Assembly (NCBI GenBank): GCA_024134725.1
Contig: CP099863.1
Coordinates: forward strand, 2,103,501-2,167,500
Direction of reading: 5' to 3'
DNA length: 64,000 nucleotides
Origin: Bacillus sp. 1780r2a1
Lineage (GTDB): Bacteria > Bacillota > Bacilli > Bacillales > Bacillaceae_H
This document shows, in pieces, positions 35,437 to 44,808 of the stretch. The notes under the pieces are model-generated. The model saw only the letters and a list, made by a program, of their open reading frames with translations. It did not search any database and was not told the DNA's origin. Numbering within the stretch: the first letter of the stretch is position 1; every line of letters starts with the position of its first letter. The position numbers were made by a program, and so were the translations under genes.

Positions 35437-35585
35437 AATTAAGTGATGATGTACTAGAAAAACAGGAGTTTAACTTTATGCTTAGAGATGAACCACATGC
35501 TGAGGGTGACTCAGGTTGGTCTATATTGAGTGGATATAAAAGAAATGATGAAGGCCGTTTTTACAAAATCGATGACACTATTTAA
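35422..35585 (+). pseudogene. DUF2185 (Imm33-like) gene remnant
   Basis: A plus-strand frame reads KLSDDVLEKQEFNFMLRDEP and then GDSGWSILSGYKRNDEG, matching the middle of DUF2185 proteins (a family used as immunity proteins; typical V(L)..FM(F)REEP..GDSGWR.FSG). The N-terminal third is missing because the frame begins inside the 3' end of the serine hydrolase gene. An ATG at 35478 with GGAG 9 bases upstream could still start a 35-residue product. Confidence 0.6.
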
Positions 35586-35593
35586 ACAATTGA

Positions 35594-35620
35594 AAAGGAG
35601 CGATTTACGCTCCTTTTTTG
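35594..35620 (+). terminator. Terminator
   Basis: AAAGGAGCG pairs with CGCTCCTTT, with T-run, downstream of the serine hydrolase and DUF2185 remnant. Confidence 0.85.
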
Positions 35621-35660
35621 CTGTCGTTATTGTCTAGGTTAAGCCTTATATAACCCGCTT

Positions 35661-35831
35661 TTATTTCTGTTTTATTAACTCTTCTTCAAAGAAAAAAGTA
35701 CTTGGATATTTATCCACGATATAAGAGTATCTTTTCATGTTTTTCACATACTGCCCTTTTAAAATTGTCACGGATTCATTTGATGCTTTTATGCTTACGG
35801 TTTCTCCATCCTTAAACATTTTCTCAGCCAT
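35661..35831 (-). CDS. Small hypothetical protein
   Basis: A 56-residue soluble protein starting at ATG 35831 (MAEKMFKDGETVSIKASNES) after AAAGGGG. The pattern suggests a small beta-barrel (SIKASNESVTILKGQYVKNM, then YSYIVDKYPSTFFFEEELI). A further in-frame start at 35861 lacks a site. Family not recognised; small proteins of this type are common in Bacillus. Confidence 0.65.
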   Translation of the reverse strand: MAEKMFKDGETVSIKASNESVTILKGQYVKNMKRYSYIVDKYPSTFFFEEELIKQK

Positions 35832-35884
35832 AACCGTTCCCCTTTCTTCGATTGAAATCATAAAGTTGTTGATTTGAATTCATA

Positions 35885-35919
35885 AGTAAAAAAGACTCCG
35901 AGGTGGAGTCTTTTTTACT
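35885..35919. terminator. Terminator after cold-shock gene
   Basis: AGTAAAAAAGACTCC pairs perfectly with its complement across GAGGT, with T-runs on both strands; it terminates the csp gene on the minus strand. Confidence 0.88.
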
Positions 35920-35931
35920 TAATTTAATTAA

Positions 35932-36135
35932 TTAAGCTACTTTGTGAACGTTAGCAGCTTGTGCACCACGTGGACCTTGTTCGATGTCAAACGTTACTTT
36001 TTGACCTTCGTCTAAAGATTTGAAGCCTTCGCCTTGAATTGAGCTGAAATGTACGAATACATCTTCGCCGCCTTCAACTTCGATAAAGCCGAAACCTTTT
36101 TCTGCATTAAACCATTTTACTGTACCTTGTTCCAT
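35932..36135 (-). CDS. Cold-shock protein (CspA family)
   Basis: A 67-residue OB-fold protein with both RNA-binding motifs, KGFGFIEV (RNP1) and VFVHF (RNP2), and the usual [15 protein letters not shown] start. It binds single-stranded RNA/DNA as a chaperone. The correct start is ATG 36135 with CAGGAGG; a longer reading upstream runs into leader sequence. The long 5' leader is typical for csp mRNA. Confidence 0.97.
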   Translation of the reverse strand: MEQGTVKWFNAEKGFGFIEVEGGEDVFVHFSSIQGEGFKSLDEGQKVTFDIEQGPRGAQAANVHKVA

Positions 36136-36489
36136 AGTATTGCCTCCTGCTGTGGAATACTCCACATATGTATTACTACCCTTGTCCAACCATACTATCT
36201 TAAGATTGAAATTTCGATAGAACAGATTTCTTTTCTCTTGATTCTATACCGAACAAAAATAATTAACTTAATCGTACCATATAAAGCTCACGATAGCAAA
36301 TATACGAATGGAAAATAAGTTTTATTTAGGATAAGTCTTACATTCTAAGTGGTATTAAAATGGCTATTCTTAACTCTCTCAAGGTTAACTTTTAATTGTA
36401 CTTTCACTTTCTTTTCATAAACCGTTGATATGATGATATTTTTTAGGAATTCTTCTTAATTTGTTTTTGAAAAAAGAGAGGTTATTTAA

Positions 36490-37068
36490 TTGAATTACGA
36501 ACTTTTTAAGTCCATTCACGGAATGGCAGGACGTCTTGATTTATTAGACAAGTTTATGATTTTTTGGACAAACAATGCTATCTACATGTTTGGCCTTGCA
36601 CTTTTACTTTTTTGGGTATTTAGAGATGATTATTATAAAAAGAGTGCTTTTTATGCAGGGTTCACTGGTATTATTGCTTTGTTTGTCAACTACCTAATTA
36701 CCTTCATTTATTATGAGCCACGTCCTTTTGTCTCTCATGATGTTAACACTTTAATCCCACATGCTGCAGACGCATCGTTTCCAAGTGATCATACAACGGG
36801 AGCTTTTGCCATCGCAATGTTCATATGGATGCGTCATCGTAAAGTGGGACTAGTTATGCTGTTCATGGCCTTATTAACAGGCTTTTCACGTATTTGGGTA
36901 GGACATCATTATCCTGGGGACGTATTAGGAAGTATAGTAGTGGCTACCTTTGTTGCTATTCTAGTCAATAAGATAACTAAGTGGTTAAATCCACTTGCAG
37001 AATTACTTATTTCAATTTATTCTTTTCTCATCCGAAAGAAAAAGAATCCAGATACAGCTAATTATTAA
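36490..37068 (+). CDS. bcrC: PAP2-family undecaprenyl-diphosphatase (BcrC-like)
   Basis: The 192-residue membrane protein carries the acid-phosphatase signature in order: a shortened motif 1 ending YEPRPF (about residue 77), motif 2 PSDHTTG (about 98) and motif 3 SRIWVGHHYPGDVLG (about 137). BcrC dephosphorylates undecaprenyl diphosphate to recycle the cell-wall lipid carrier and gives bacitracin resistance. The N-terminal MNYELFKSIHGMAG fits BcrC. The start is TTG 36490 with AGAGAGG. A terminator follows. Confidence 0.85.
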   Translation: MNYELFKSIHGMAGRLDLLDKFMIFWTNNAIYMFGLALLLFWVFRDDYYKKSAFYAGFTGIIALFVNYLITFIYYEPRPFVSHDVNTLIPHAADASFPSDHTTGAFAIAMFIWMRHRKVGLVMLFMALLTGFSRIWVGHHYPGDVLGSIVVATFVAILVNKITKWLNPLAELLISIYSFLIRKKKNPDTANY

Positions 37069-37086
37069 CTAAGTTTTCTTTAGCTT

Positions 37087-37116
37087 AAAAACTCCTATTC
37101 ATCAATAGGAGTTTTT
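37087..37116 (+). terminator. Terminator after bcrC
   Basis: AAAACTCCTATT pairs with AATAGGAGTTTT, followed by a T-run. Confidence 0.88.
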
Positions 37117-37244
37117 TTTGTTTAATGTCGGTAAAGCTCACAAGTTATATTGGTCCCTCACTTAAAATAAAAATTCCCTTTTTTTCTCTTTCCTTGTAAA
37201 ATTAATACAAGAACAAATATTCGCCTATAAAAAGGAGTGAATTC

Positions 37245-38438
37245 ATGAGGTTTTTACTTGAATATAAAAATTTTAAGACAAAGCAAACGAGTAATCCTAC
37301 ACTAGAAATGCTTGAGGTATTTCTAAACCAACATTTAATCGGGACGTTTCATGGCGATGCGTTTGAATGCATCTACATTCACTTTGTTTCAAAAATACCA
37401 AGTACTAAAAAAACGTTAAAATTACGCTTACTCTATGGAAGCATGGCAGAGATGGAAATCGTGCAGGAGTTTAAAAATGATCAAAAACTGAACCTGGAGG
37501 ATTTTACCGCTAGTCTATTAGCGATAGAAAAAACCATTCATAAAGCTGAAGAAATAAACGTTAAAAAAGAATGTTACTATGACAAAGAAAGGCTATTATC
37601 TCAGTACGAACAGCTAAAGATACATGCTCCTTCTTCTCAGGAAGAGTTAAGCGAGTATAAAGCCAACTTAGAGTTCACCAAAAAGTGTAATTATGCCAAG
37701 CGTATCGACTGTATAATGGAACAAGACAAACTTACCAAAAGACCGCTCGATAAGTTAATTGAGGGTTTTACAGTGAATGATCCCTATGATTTATTTAATA
37801 ATCTCAGCTATCGCTATTCTGAACTCTTCTCTAATTTACTGCGTTCTGCTGGAGTATACTTACCTTCATACAGCCACATACATATCCATATCGCAGGAAG
37901 CTTATTAGAAGCTAAGCAGGAACTTGCTTTGGAGCCTTGGTACAAGATGACTTACGGAAGCATTGACTTAGATCGCTTTAATAAAGCCACAGATACGAAG
38001 CAGGAAAAAATGCTACTCCAAAGCATTTCAGAAGGTTTATTACTGCTTGCAGAAATTGATCATTTAGATAGAGATAAAATAAAAAGCGTCATCTCCCAAG
38101 TCGAAAAAAACGGCTTAAACCAAGAACTTACTTATTTTCAAAGAGAGAATAAAAGATACAAAGCTGAAGTTGTTTACCATATACCAAAGGACCACGTAAC
38201 CAAAACCGCATTTCATTTAAGAGTTACTGACTTACAAACGAACCAAGTCGCTGAAATCTTTATCGATAACTTACTTACATTCTACGCAGGAGCAAGCTTA
38301 TACAAGATTGCGATCAAAAAAGATGAAATTGTGATATCAGGCCGATCAGGATACCGAGCCGAATTAATGAGGAAAAGTGACAAACTTCCAGATAAATATC
38401 ACTTTTTCTTGGAAGAATTGTTTAGTCAGAAGGTTTAA
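37245..38438 (+). CDS. Hypothetical protein, 397 residues
   Basis: A soluble protein with no signal peptide, starting at ATG 37245 after AAAAGGAG. I do not recognise any domain. The N-terminal half (to about 170) is mixed alpha/beta with a possible coiled segment (LLAIEKTIHKAEEINVKKE), the middle is helical, and the C terminus (about 300-397) is beta-rich. It is monocistronic and followed by a strong terminator, so it is very likely a real gene. Confidence 0.75.
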   Translation: MRFLLEYKNFKTKQTSNPTLEMLEVFLNQHLIGTFHGDAFECIYIHFVSKIPSTKKTLKLRLLYGSMAEMEIVQEFKNDQKLNLEDFTASLLAIEKTIHKAEEINVKKECYYDKERLLSQYEQLKIHAPSSQEELSEYKANLEFTKKCNYAKRIDCIMEQDKLTKRPLDKLIEGFTVNDPYDLFNNLSYRYSELFSNLLRSAGVYLPSYSHIHIHIAGSLLEAKQELALEPWYKMTYGSIDLDRFNKATDTKQEKMLLQSISEGLLLLAEIDHLDRDKIKSVISQVEKNGLNQELTYFQRENKRYKAEVVYHIPKDHVTKTAFHLRVTDLQTNQVAEIFIDNLLTFYAGASLYKIAIKKDEIVISGRSGYRAELMRKSDKLPDKYHFFLEELFSQKV

Positions 38439-38454
38439 TTAGTGTGGATACATT

Positions 38455-38484
38455 AAAAAGGATCTTTAATTAAAAGATCCTTTT
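38455..38484 (+). terminator. Terminator after hypothetical gene
   Basis: AAAAAGGATCTTT pairs with AAAAGATCCTTTT across a short loop. Confidence 0.85.
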
Positions 38485-38512
38485 AGTGACGTATTTGATT
38501 CCTTAAAGCTTT

Positions 38513-38580
38513 GTTAGATATTAAAGATAAACGCCGATGCAACCAAGTAAGTTATTGAAAAAAGTATTCCTTTGTTAACA
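38513..38580 (-). pseudogene. 3'-end remnant of small membrane protein gene (island edge copy)
   Basis: The minus strand encodes GILFSITYLVASAFIFNI and stop, matching the last residues (SLFSIAYLVASAVIFNI) of the intact gene at 46725-46985. The match ends at the yesL-like gene stop. Together the two copies bracket the sugar-transport island. Confidence 0.75.
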
Positions 38581-38590
38581 AATATCTCAT

Positions 38591-39220
38591 CTAAGTTCTA
38601 AGCTCATATTTTGAAAAAACTCTTCTGAAAATATAAGAATAAAGAATAGCTAGTAATGCAAACCCGCCAAATGTTCCAAAATATAGCCCTGATAGAAATC
38701 CTATTGTTGAAGAAAAAACAATAATAACTAGAACTACTGTAGAAATTAACAATAATAAAAGATAGGAAAAATTAGAAAGCCCTATCAATAATGAATTTAA
38801 TAGTGATTTTTTAATGGTATCTTCATATCTAGCCAAATAAGGAAAGATAAAAAGCAAGATACAAAGATAAACAAGCCCAAAAATGGTTAACATACTTATT
38901 AAGAATATCTTAGGTACTCCGCTTACATTTCCCAAAAGTATGATATTTGTAAGAAATAAAATTCCTACGGCTAACATAATGAACCAAACAATCGTACTTT
39001 GGGAAAAATTCTTTTTAAAAGATGTTATAAAACTCTTAACAATATTCTTTTCCTCACCTTTTACCATCTTTATTAAAATAGAGTATAAAGCAGTCATTGA
39101 AGCACCAATGGTTACAATTGGGATACAAAAGAATAAGAATAAGAAATTTAATATGACAATATCAACGGCTCTTGATAAAAATCTAAATAATGGGCCATCC
39201 AAATGAAATAGTTGACTCAA
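38591..39220 (-). CDS. DUF624 (YesL-like) membrane protein
   Basis: A 209-residue protein with about five membrane helices and the DUF624/YesL signature (PLFRFLSRAVDIVILNFLFLFFCIPIVTIGASMTALY at the N terminus). Such proteins accompany carbohydrate ABC transporters with YesM/YesN regulation in Bacilli; the exact role is unknown. It is the last gene of the ABC operon, 122 bases after the lipoprotein gene. Confidence 0.85.
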   Translation of the reverse strand: MSQLFHLDGPLFRFLSRAVDIVILNFLFLFFCIPIVTIGASMTALYSILIKMVKGEEKNIVKSFITSFKKNFSQSTIVWFIMLAVGILFLTNIILLGNVSGVPKIFLISMLTIFGLVYLCILLFIFPYLARYEDTIKKSLLNSLLIGLSNFSYLLLLLISTVVLVIIVFSSTIGFLSGLYFGTFGGFALLAILYSYIFRRVFSKYELRT

Positions 39221-39267
39221 CTTTTATATCCCCCTTCTTTCTAAAATACAGGTAACAAGAATAGAAC

Positions 39268-39304
39268 AACAGTCAGCCCGACGTTATAAAGTAAGCCAAC
39301 TGTT
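39268..39304 (-). terminator. Intercistronic hairpin
   Basis: A 10-base stem with two G-U pairs on the minus strand (AACAGTTGGC with GGCTGACTGTT-like arm), between the lipoprotein and yesL-like genes. It may partly terminate or stabilise the mRNA. Confidence 0.45.
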
Positions 39305-39342
39305 ATTTTTCTTATCAATTACATTACATAAACCTTGACAAT

Positions 39343-40890
39343 TTATTTAGCTTCTTTAAGACTTTTTTGATATCTGTCAAATGCTTTATTCTGAATTTTC
39401 ATATATTCGTTAAGCCCCATCTTTTTTAATTTGGAAATATATGAATCCCACTCTTTTGTAGCTCCACCTTCAACAACCCATTTAGATTGCATAGAACTCA
39501 CATATGAATCAATATCTGTGCTTAATGCACTTATGCGGTTCATCTCTTCTGCTGTATAAACAACATTTGGGTACTGTTCTTTTGCATACTTATTAATTTG
39601 TTTATCTAATTCAAGCTTCAATCCATCTCCGCCATTCGTTGGAAGTGTGACTTTTTCGTTAAATCCTTCTTTCACATATTTAGGACCAAAATCACGGAAT
39701 GAATTAGTCCATGCAAATATATCAGCTGATTCACCTTCAGGAGCTTCTAAGACTTTATATGTGCCGTTCTCTTGTTTTTTAACTCCTGTACCGAAAGAGC
39801 CGTAGAAAGTTTGAATACTGGCGTCTTCTGTATAGAATTTATCTACCCATTTCAATAATTTAGCAGGATTCTCTGCTGCTGTTGTGACCATAAACTCGTT
39901 TCTAGAGTATACTGGTGCATCCGTCATTACATACCGTTCTCCATCTGGGCCTTCAAGTGCAGGTAATTGAACATACTCACTTGCATTTGGTCCAAAATTG
40001 GCATCGGGTGTCCAACCAGAAGACACTCCAACCAAGGAACCTTCTTCACTTTTTCGTTTTGCTTCAGCCATAGAACTATCTTGTGTAAATAACTCTTTAT
40101 CGATTAGCCCTTCTTTATATGCTTGATGCATCCATTCAATTCCTTCTTTAAAAGCATCATCAGTTGGGATATAGATTGGCTTTCCATCTTTTACAGTCAT
40201 AGTAGTTGAATAACTGCCTTTAGGTAAACCAAAGGGTAAGATATAACTCATAACATCACCCTGATAAGCAATTTCATCATTAGGGTCACCATTTCCATTT
40301 GCATCTTGCTCTTTAAATGCTTTTAAAACGTTATAGAATTCTTTATATGTTTGAGGCATTTTTAGCCCTACATTATCCAACCATTTTTGATTTATGTACA
40401 ACGAATTCCCTGCAATTGGTCTCAATGGTAGTTTCTTTGGCAAACTATAAATATGTCCATCAGGAGATGTAATCATTGCACGTAAAGCAGGATCCTCATC
40501 AAATGCAGCTTTTAAATTAGGCATATTCTCTTCAATTAAACCTTCTAACGGGATAAACACGCCTGAATTCTTAGCTATATCTGAATCACTCAAAGAAATA
40601 GATCCCCAAAATGCATCAGGTAAATCTCCTCCAGCCATTAATATCGATTTTTTGTCTCCCCATTCATTATTAAGATAAATATCCCAATCAATTGAGATTC
40701 CAGCTTCTTTTTCAGTCTCTTCAACAAACCCTTTTAAAAAGTTATCACCCCAGTCCGACCAACGTACTGTTGCAATTTTATAGGAACCATCTTCTTTGGA
40801 TTCCGAACTCGAGGAGTCTTTACTACAACCTACTATTAAACTAGCTGCTAGTGTGACATTTAATACCAATCCTAATTTTTTCTTAAGCAC
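39343..40890 (-). CDS. Carbohydrate ABC transporter substrate-binding lipoprotein
   Basis: The 515-residue precursor has a lipoprotein signal ending LIVGC (Cys22 acylated) and a Ser-rich linker. The mature part is a long type-I solute-binding protein of the LplA/YtcQ kind (MAGGDLPDAFWGS, DANGNGDPNDEIAYQGD with a calcium-loop-like pattern). It should capture an oligosaccharide outside the membrane for the two permeases encoded just upstream. No ATPase is encoded in the island, so a shared MsmX-type ATPase elsewhere is expected. Confidence 0.9.
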   Translation of the reverse strand: MLKKKLGLVLNVTLAASLIVGCSKDSSSSESKEDGSYKIATVRWSDWGDNFLKGFVEETEKEAGISIDWDIYLNNEWGDKKSILMAGGDLPDAFWGSISLSDSDIAKNSGVFIPLEGLIEENMPNLKAAFDEDPALRAMITSPDGHIYSLPKKLPLRPIAGNSLYINQKWLDNVGLKMPQTYKEFYNVLKAFKEQDANGNGDPNDEIAYQGDVMSYILPFGLPKGSYSTTMTVKDGKPIYIPTDDAFKEGIEWMHQAYKEGLIDKELFTQDSSMAEAKRKSEEGSLVGVSSGWTPDANFGPNASEYVQLPALEGPDGERYVMTDAPVYSRNEFMVTTAAENPAKLLKWVDKFYTEDASIQTFYGSFGTGVKKQENGTYKVLEAPEGESADIFAWTNSFRDFGPKYVKEGFNEKVTLPTNGGDGLKLELDKQINKYAKEQYPNVVYTAEEMNRISALSTDIDSYVSSMQSKWVVEGGATKEWDSYISKLKKMGLNEYMKIQNKAFDRYQKSLKEAK

Positions 40891-40907
40891 CTTTTTTCCC
40901 CCTATAC

Positions 40908-41828
40908 CTATTCTTTAATTGAACCAACCATAACACCTTGATTAAAATATCTTTGTAAAAATGGATATAAGCACATAATTGGAAGAGTCGAAACGACAAT
41001 TGCTGCATATTTCATCATCTCTGATAATCTCCTTAATTCCGATGCTAATTCTCCTGATGCAGTTCCGAGTAAAGACTCATTGGCTATCAAGATTCTTCGT
41101 AGTATCAGTTGAAGCGGTTGCAGGTTTTCATTTGAAATATATATCATAGCATCAAACCAAGAGTTCCATATCCCTACGGCTGTCCAAAGTCCGATGACGG
41201 CAAGAATTGCTTTTGACAAAGGTAATACCATCGTTAGGAAATATCTAATTGTGCCACAACCATCAATCTGAGCTGCTTCCCAAAGACTTTCAGGAATATT
41301 ATTTTTAAAGAATGTTTTTACAATAATAATATTGAAAGCGGAAACAGAAAAAGGTAAAACTAAAACCCAAAATGTATCTAATAACCCTAAATTTTTCACT
41401 ACTAAATAAGTTGGAATTAAACCACCACCAATGAACATTGGGATAATATAAAAGGCAGAAATCCATTTCCTCCCAAATAAATCTTGCCTTGATAAGACAA
41501 ATCCAGCTGGTATGTTTACAACTAAGCCAATAAACGTTCCGACCAAAGTGTAGATAATTGTATTAAGGTATCCTCGCCAAATCATCTCTTGTTTTAGCAA
41601 TTCGATATATCCATCTAATTTCCATTCTGTTGGCCAAAACCACACATTTCCGTTAGAAACATCAGCTGGATTACTAAATGAAGCAATAATAATAAACCAA
41701 AGAGGATATATAATCATCAACATCATCAGAATCGCTAATCCATATACAGATAAATCAAAAGCTTGATCTTTCCAACTCTTTTTCGTTTTAGATTTCTTTT
41801 GAAACTTATTTTTCATTAATATTTGCAT
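40908..41828 (-). CDS. Carbohydrate ABC transporter permease (LplC/YtcP-type)
   Basis: A 306-residue membrane protein with six helices and the EAA loop ESLWEAAQIDGCGTIRYFLTMVLPLSKAI (about residue 200), the ATPase contact. The N terminus FDLSVYGLAILMMLMIIYPLWFIIIASFSNP is typical of LplC/YtcP permeases. It pairs with the adjacent LplB-type permease (15-base gap). ATG 41828 follows GGGAGG. Confidence 0.9.
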   Translation of the reverse strand: MQILMKNKFQKKSKTKKSWKDQAFDLSVYGLAILMMLMIIYPLWFIIIASFSNPADVSNGNVWFWPTEWKLDGYIELLKQEMIWRGYLNTIIYTLVGTFIGLVVNIPAGFVLSRQDLFGRKWISAFYIIPMFIGGGLIPTYLVVKNLGLLDTFWVLVLPFSVSAFNIIIVKTFFKNNIPESLWEAAQIDGCGTIRYFLTMVLPLSKAILAVIGLWTAVGIWNSWFDAMIYISNENLQPLQLILRRILIANESLLGTASGELASELRRLSEMMKYAAIVVSTLPIMCLYPFLQRYFNQGVMVGSIKE

Positions 41829-41843
41829 AATCTTACCTCCCTT

Positions 41844-42812
41844 CTACAGCAAACTTGTTTTAGTTAGTTTCTTAGACAACCAATTTACCAATAGCAAGAT
41901 AATTATATTGACTACTGTGTTAAATAATCCGATTGCTGTTGATAAGCTATATTGGAAATTTTGTAAACCTATTTTGTAAACATACGTTGATATAACTTCA
42001 CTTCCAGTTAAATTTAACGGATTTTGCAGTAAGAGAACTTTTTCAAATCCTACATTTAATAGACTACCTGCTCTTAAAATTAATAAAATCATTGCAGTAG
42101 GTAGAAGTAATGGTAAATCAATATAAATAATTTTTTGCATTTTACTTGCGCCATCCATGATAGCAGCTTCGTAATAGGTTGGATTAATTGCTGATAGCGC
42201 CGCTAGATATATGATACTGTCCCAGCCAACATGTTGCCATACATCACTCCATACAAAGATACTGCTAAACAATGATGCATCTGATAAGATATTTGGCATG
42301 GTAATTCCTATTAATCCTAACAAATTCGAAATTAGTCCATTACTAGGTGATAAGAAAATCAAGATCATACCACACATAACCATCGTAGAAATAAAATGTG
42401 GTAAATAAGTAGTTACCTGAAACACCTTTTTAAACATACCCATACGTATTTGATTACAAAGTATTGCTAAAGCAATTGGCAATGGAAACCCCACCAAAAT
42501 GCTGTATAAGCTGATATTTAACGTGTTTTTTATTGTGAGATCAAATTGGTATGAGTTAAAGAATTGAATAAAATGTTTAAAACCTACCCAAGGGCTCTCC
42601 CATATACCTAAAGCCGGGGAATAGTCTTTAAATGCAATGATTAACCCATACATAGGTAAGTACGTAAAACAAACTAATAATATCATTGAAGGAAGTAGCA
42701 AAACATATAATGGCCCACTTTTCTTTAACTGTTTCACTTTTTTAGAAGTTTTGCTTTCATTCAATATAACTGTCTTATTGATAATTTTTTGTGATACAAT
42801 TTTATTTTCCAA
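41844..42812 (-). CDS. Polysaccharide ABC transporter permease (LplB-type)
   Basis: A 322-residue six-helix permease with the EAA loop YYEAAIMDGASKMQKIIYIDLPLLLPTAMILLIL (about residue 220) and PMYGLIIAFKDYSPALGIWESPWVGFKHF, diagnostic for LplB proteins. First gene of the uptake operon. Start is TTG 42812 with GGAGGG. Promoter lies in the 290-base gap to the divergent sensor kinase gene. Confidence 0.9.
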   Translation of the reverse strand: MENKIVSQKIINKTVILNESKTSKKVKQLKKSGPLYVLLLPSMILLVCFTYLPMYGLIIAFKDYSPALGIWESPWVGFKHFIQFFNSYQFDLTIKNTLNISLYSILVGFPLPIALAILCNQIRMGMFKKVFQVTTYLPHFISTMVMCGMILIFLSPSNGLISNLLGLIGITMPNILSDASLFSSIFVWSDVWQHVGWDSIIYLAALSAINPTYYEAAIMDGASKMQKIIYIDLPLLLPTAMILLILRAGSLLNVGFEKVLLLQNPLNLTGSEVISTYVYKIGLQNFQYSLSTAIGLFNTVVNIIILLLVNWLSKKLTKTSLL

Positions 42813-43102
42813 CTTTCTCCCTCCTTATTTGGTAATTTGATAGTATATTCAATTGTTATTTCCCCCTCTTTTGTTGGATAGCTTCATTATATGGTAGCGC
42901 ATACAATGATAAATAGTAGAAAGACGTTAAGTCATTTATACTATTCAGGTAAAAATAGATTATTTATCAACTGAAAACTGAAGAATTTAGCACTATTCAG
43001 TCCTATTACGTCAATCTAAACGCTTTCTTGACGGTTTTGTGCTAGAAAATGTAATTTTATTTTATATAATGTAAATTAAGGTAAGTACGGGAGCTGAATA
43101 AA

Positions 43103-44803
43103 TTGAAATTGTATACCAGAAAAAACTCTTCACGTTCTGTGAATTATTATTCAAAAATTTTATTCATCATTTTAAATACAATATTAATAATTAATATCTT
43201 TGTTAGTTTCTTCACTATTTCTATTACGAGGCAACAGAGTATTGATTATATTACGAATACCGTTAATCTCTATTTAAAAGACACATTAAGAAAACTAAAT
43301 GCAATTGATCATTTTATGATTTGGACTGTAAAGCACGAACCCTTAATTAAGAATATTGAAAATGCTCAAGATATGTCAGAATTACCTAAAAGTATCAGTG
43401 ATTTTAGGTTAAGAATAAATGATTTTCAATACTCTACCGGTAAAGAGTATCAATTCTTTTTAGCATTAAAAAAAGAGAACTACTTTTTTAATAGTTCTCC
43501 CATTGAAATGAAGTATTCTGAATACCTTAAAATAAAAGAATTCTTTTTAACAAAAATACCGACTTTGAATAATTATGAACATTTAAATACTTGGACTCCC
43601 CTAAGGATTAACAATAAATACTATCTATATCATTTATTAGAGTACGAAAATAGAATGTTTATTTCATTAATATCTGTAGATGATATTCTATTGCCTCTAA
43701 AAGACATAGACTTAGGTCATAATGGAACCATCATAATGGAACATGGTAAATTTGGCTTTTTGTCTGGCTCAAATCAAATAAATGTATTTAATAAGGAAAA
43801 ATCAAACAATTTATTTAATAGTTCCCTATTATTTAAAGGAGACAATACTTCTTTACCATTTAATTTACATGTATCTATTGATCATTTTAGTGCATTTAAA
43901 AAAGTTGTTATTGCTCAATTTGCTCTTATAGTTGCCACAATTATTATCAGTTTAATATTATTCTTGATACTTCGCTATATAAGAAATAGAGTAATATCGC
44001 CGATCCAAAAGTTTTCTGAAAATCTAACTGATCTCAATCAGAATAATGAATCGATTGATTTTGAGAGTAGCAATATTACGGAACTTGAACAAGCCAATGT
44101 ACAATTCAGGGGTTTAATAAATGAAATAAAAAATTTAAAAGTAAATATTTACGAACAAGAAATTGAAAAGAAGCAAATTCAAATGGACTTTATGAAATTA
44201 CAAATCAAGCCACACTTTTATTTGAATTGTTTAACGACCATTTATAGTATGGCTCAAATGGAAATGTATAAAGAAATAAAAGAAATGGCATTAACAACAT
44301 CCAAATATTTCAGGTACTTATTTCAAACAAACCAGAACTTTGTAAAACTTGAAAAAGAATTAAACCATATTGATGATTACTTATCTATACAAAAATTAGT
44401 ACATGGAGACGCTTTTCTTTTTGATATTTTTATTGAAAATGAGATTGAAAATACGAAAGTTCCGCCTTTAGTGTTGCAAACATTTATTGAAAATACGATG
44501 AAATATTCTGTTTCTTTAGATGAACAAATCAAAATTTCTTTAAGAATAGATTACATAGATAACAAAAAATTTATTAAAATGACTTTAAAGGACAATGGCC
44601 CCGGATTTCCTCCTGATATATTGGATAAGCTCAAGAATAATATTCCATTAACTAATAAAAATGGTAAACAGATTGGTATCAACAATGTTATTCAAAGACT
44701 CGGGCTACTTTATAGTGGAGAATTTTCAATTGAATTTTCTAATCATTTTGATGGTGGAGCTGTAATTGAGCTAATTATACCTTACCTTATTTATGAGGAG
44801 TGA
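43103..44803 (+). CDS. YesM-family sensor histidine kinase
   Basis: The 566-residue protein has an N-terminal helix (about 20-42), an extracytoplasmic sensor region to about residue 270, a second helix, a HAMP linker (ISPIQKFSENLTDL), the His_kinase domain QIKPHFYLNCLTTIYS with phospho-acceptor His at about residue 370, and an HATPase_c domain with N-box IENTMKYS and G-box DNGPGF. It likely senses the presence of the oligosaccharide, perhaps via the binding protein. TTG 43103 follows GGGAG. Forms an operon with yesN-like. Confidence 0.93.
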   Translation: MKLYTRKNSSRSVNYYSKILFIILNTILIINIFVSFFTISITRQQSIDYITNTVNLYLKDTLRKLNAIDHFMIWTVKHEPLIKNIENAQDMSELPKSISDFRLRINDFQYSTGKEYQFFLALKKENYFFNSSPIEMKYSEYLKIKEFFLTKIPTLNNYEHLNTWTPLRINNKYYLYHLLEYENRMFISLISVDDILLPLKDIDLGHNGTIIMEHGKFGFLSGSNQINVFNKEKSNNLFNSSLLFKGDNTSLPFNLHVSIDHFSAFKKVVIAQFALIVATIIISLILFLILRYIRNRVISPIQKFSENLTDLNQNNESIDFESSNITELEQANVQFRGLINEIKNLKVNIYEQEIEKKQIQMDFMKLQIKPHFYLNCLTTIYSMAQMEMYKEIKEMALTTSKYFRYLFQTNQNFVKLEKELNHIDDYLSIQKLVHGDAFLFDIFIENEIENTKVPPLVLQTFIENTMKYSVSLDEQIKISLRIDYIDNKKFIKMTLKDNGPGFPPDILDKLKNNIPLTNKNGKQIGINNVIQRLGLLYSGEFSIEFSNHFDGGAVIELIIPYLIYEE

Positions 44804-44808
44804 ATAGT

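Noticed and set aside
43023-43040. cre-like site between the YesM kinase and LplB permease genes
   Set aside because: Two mismatches to the CcpA consensus including a core flank; not enough to report as a feature.
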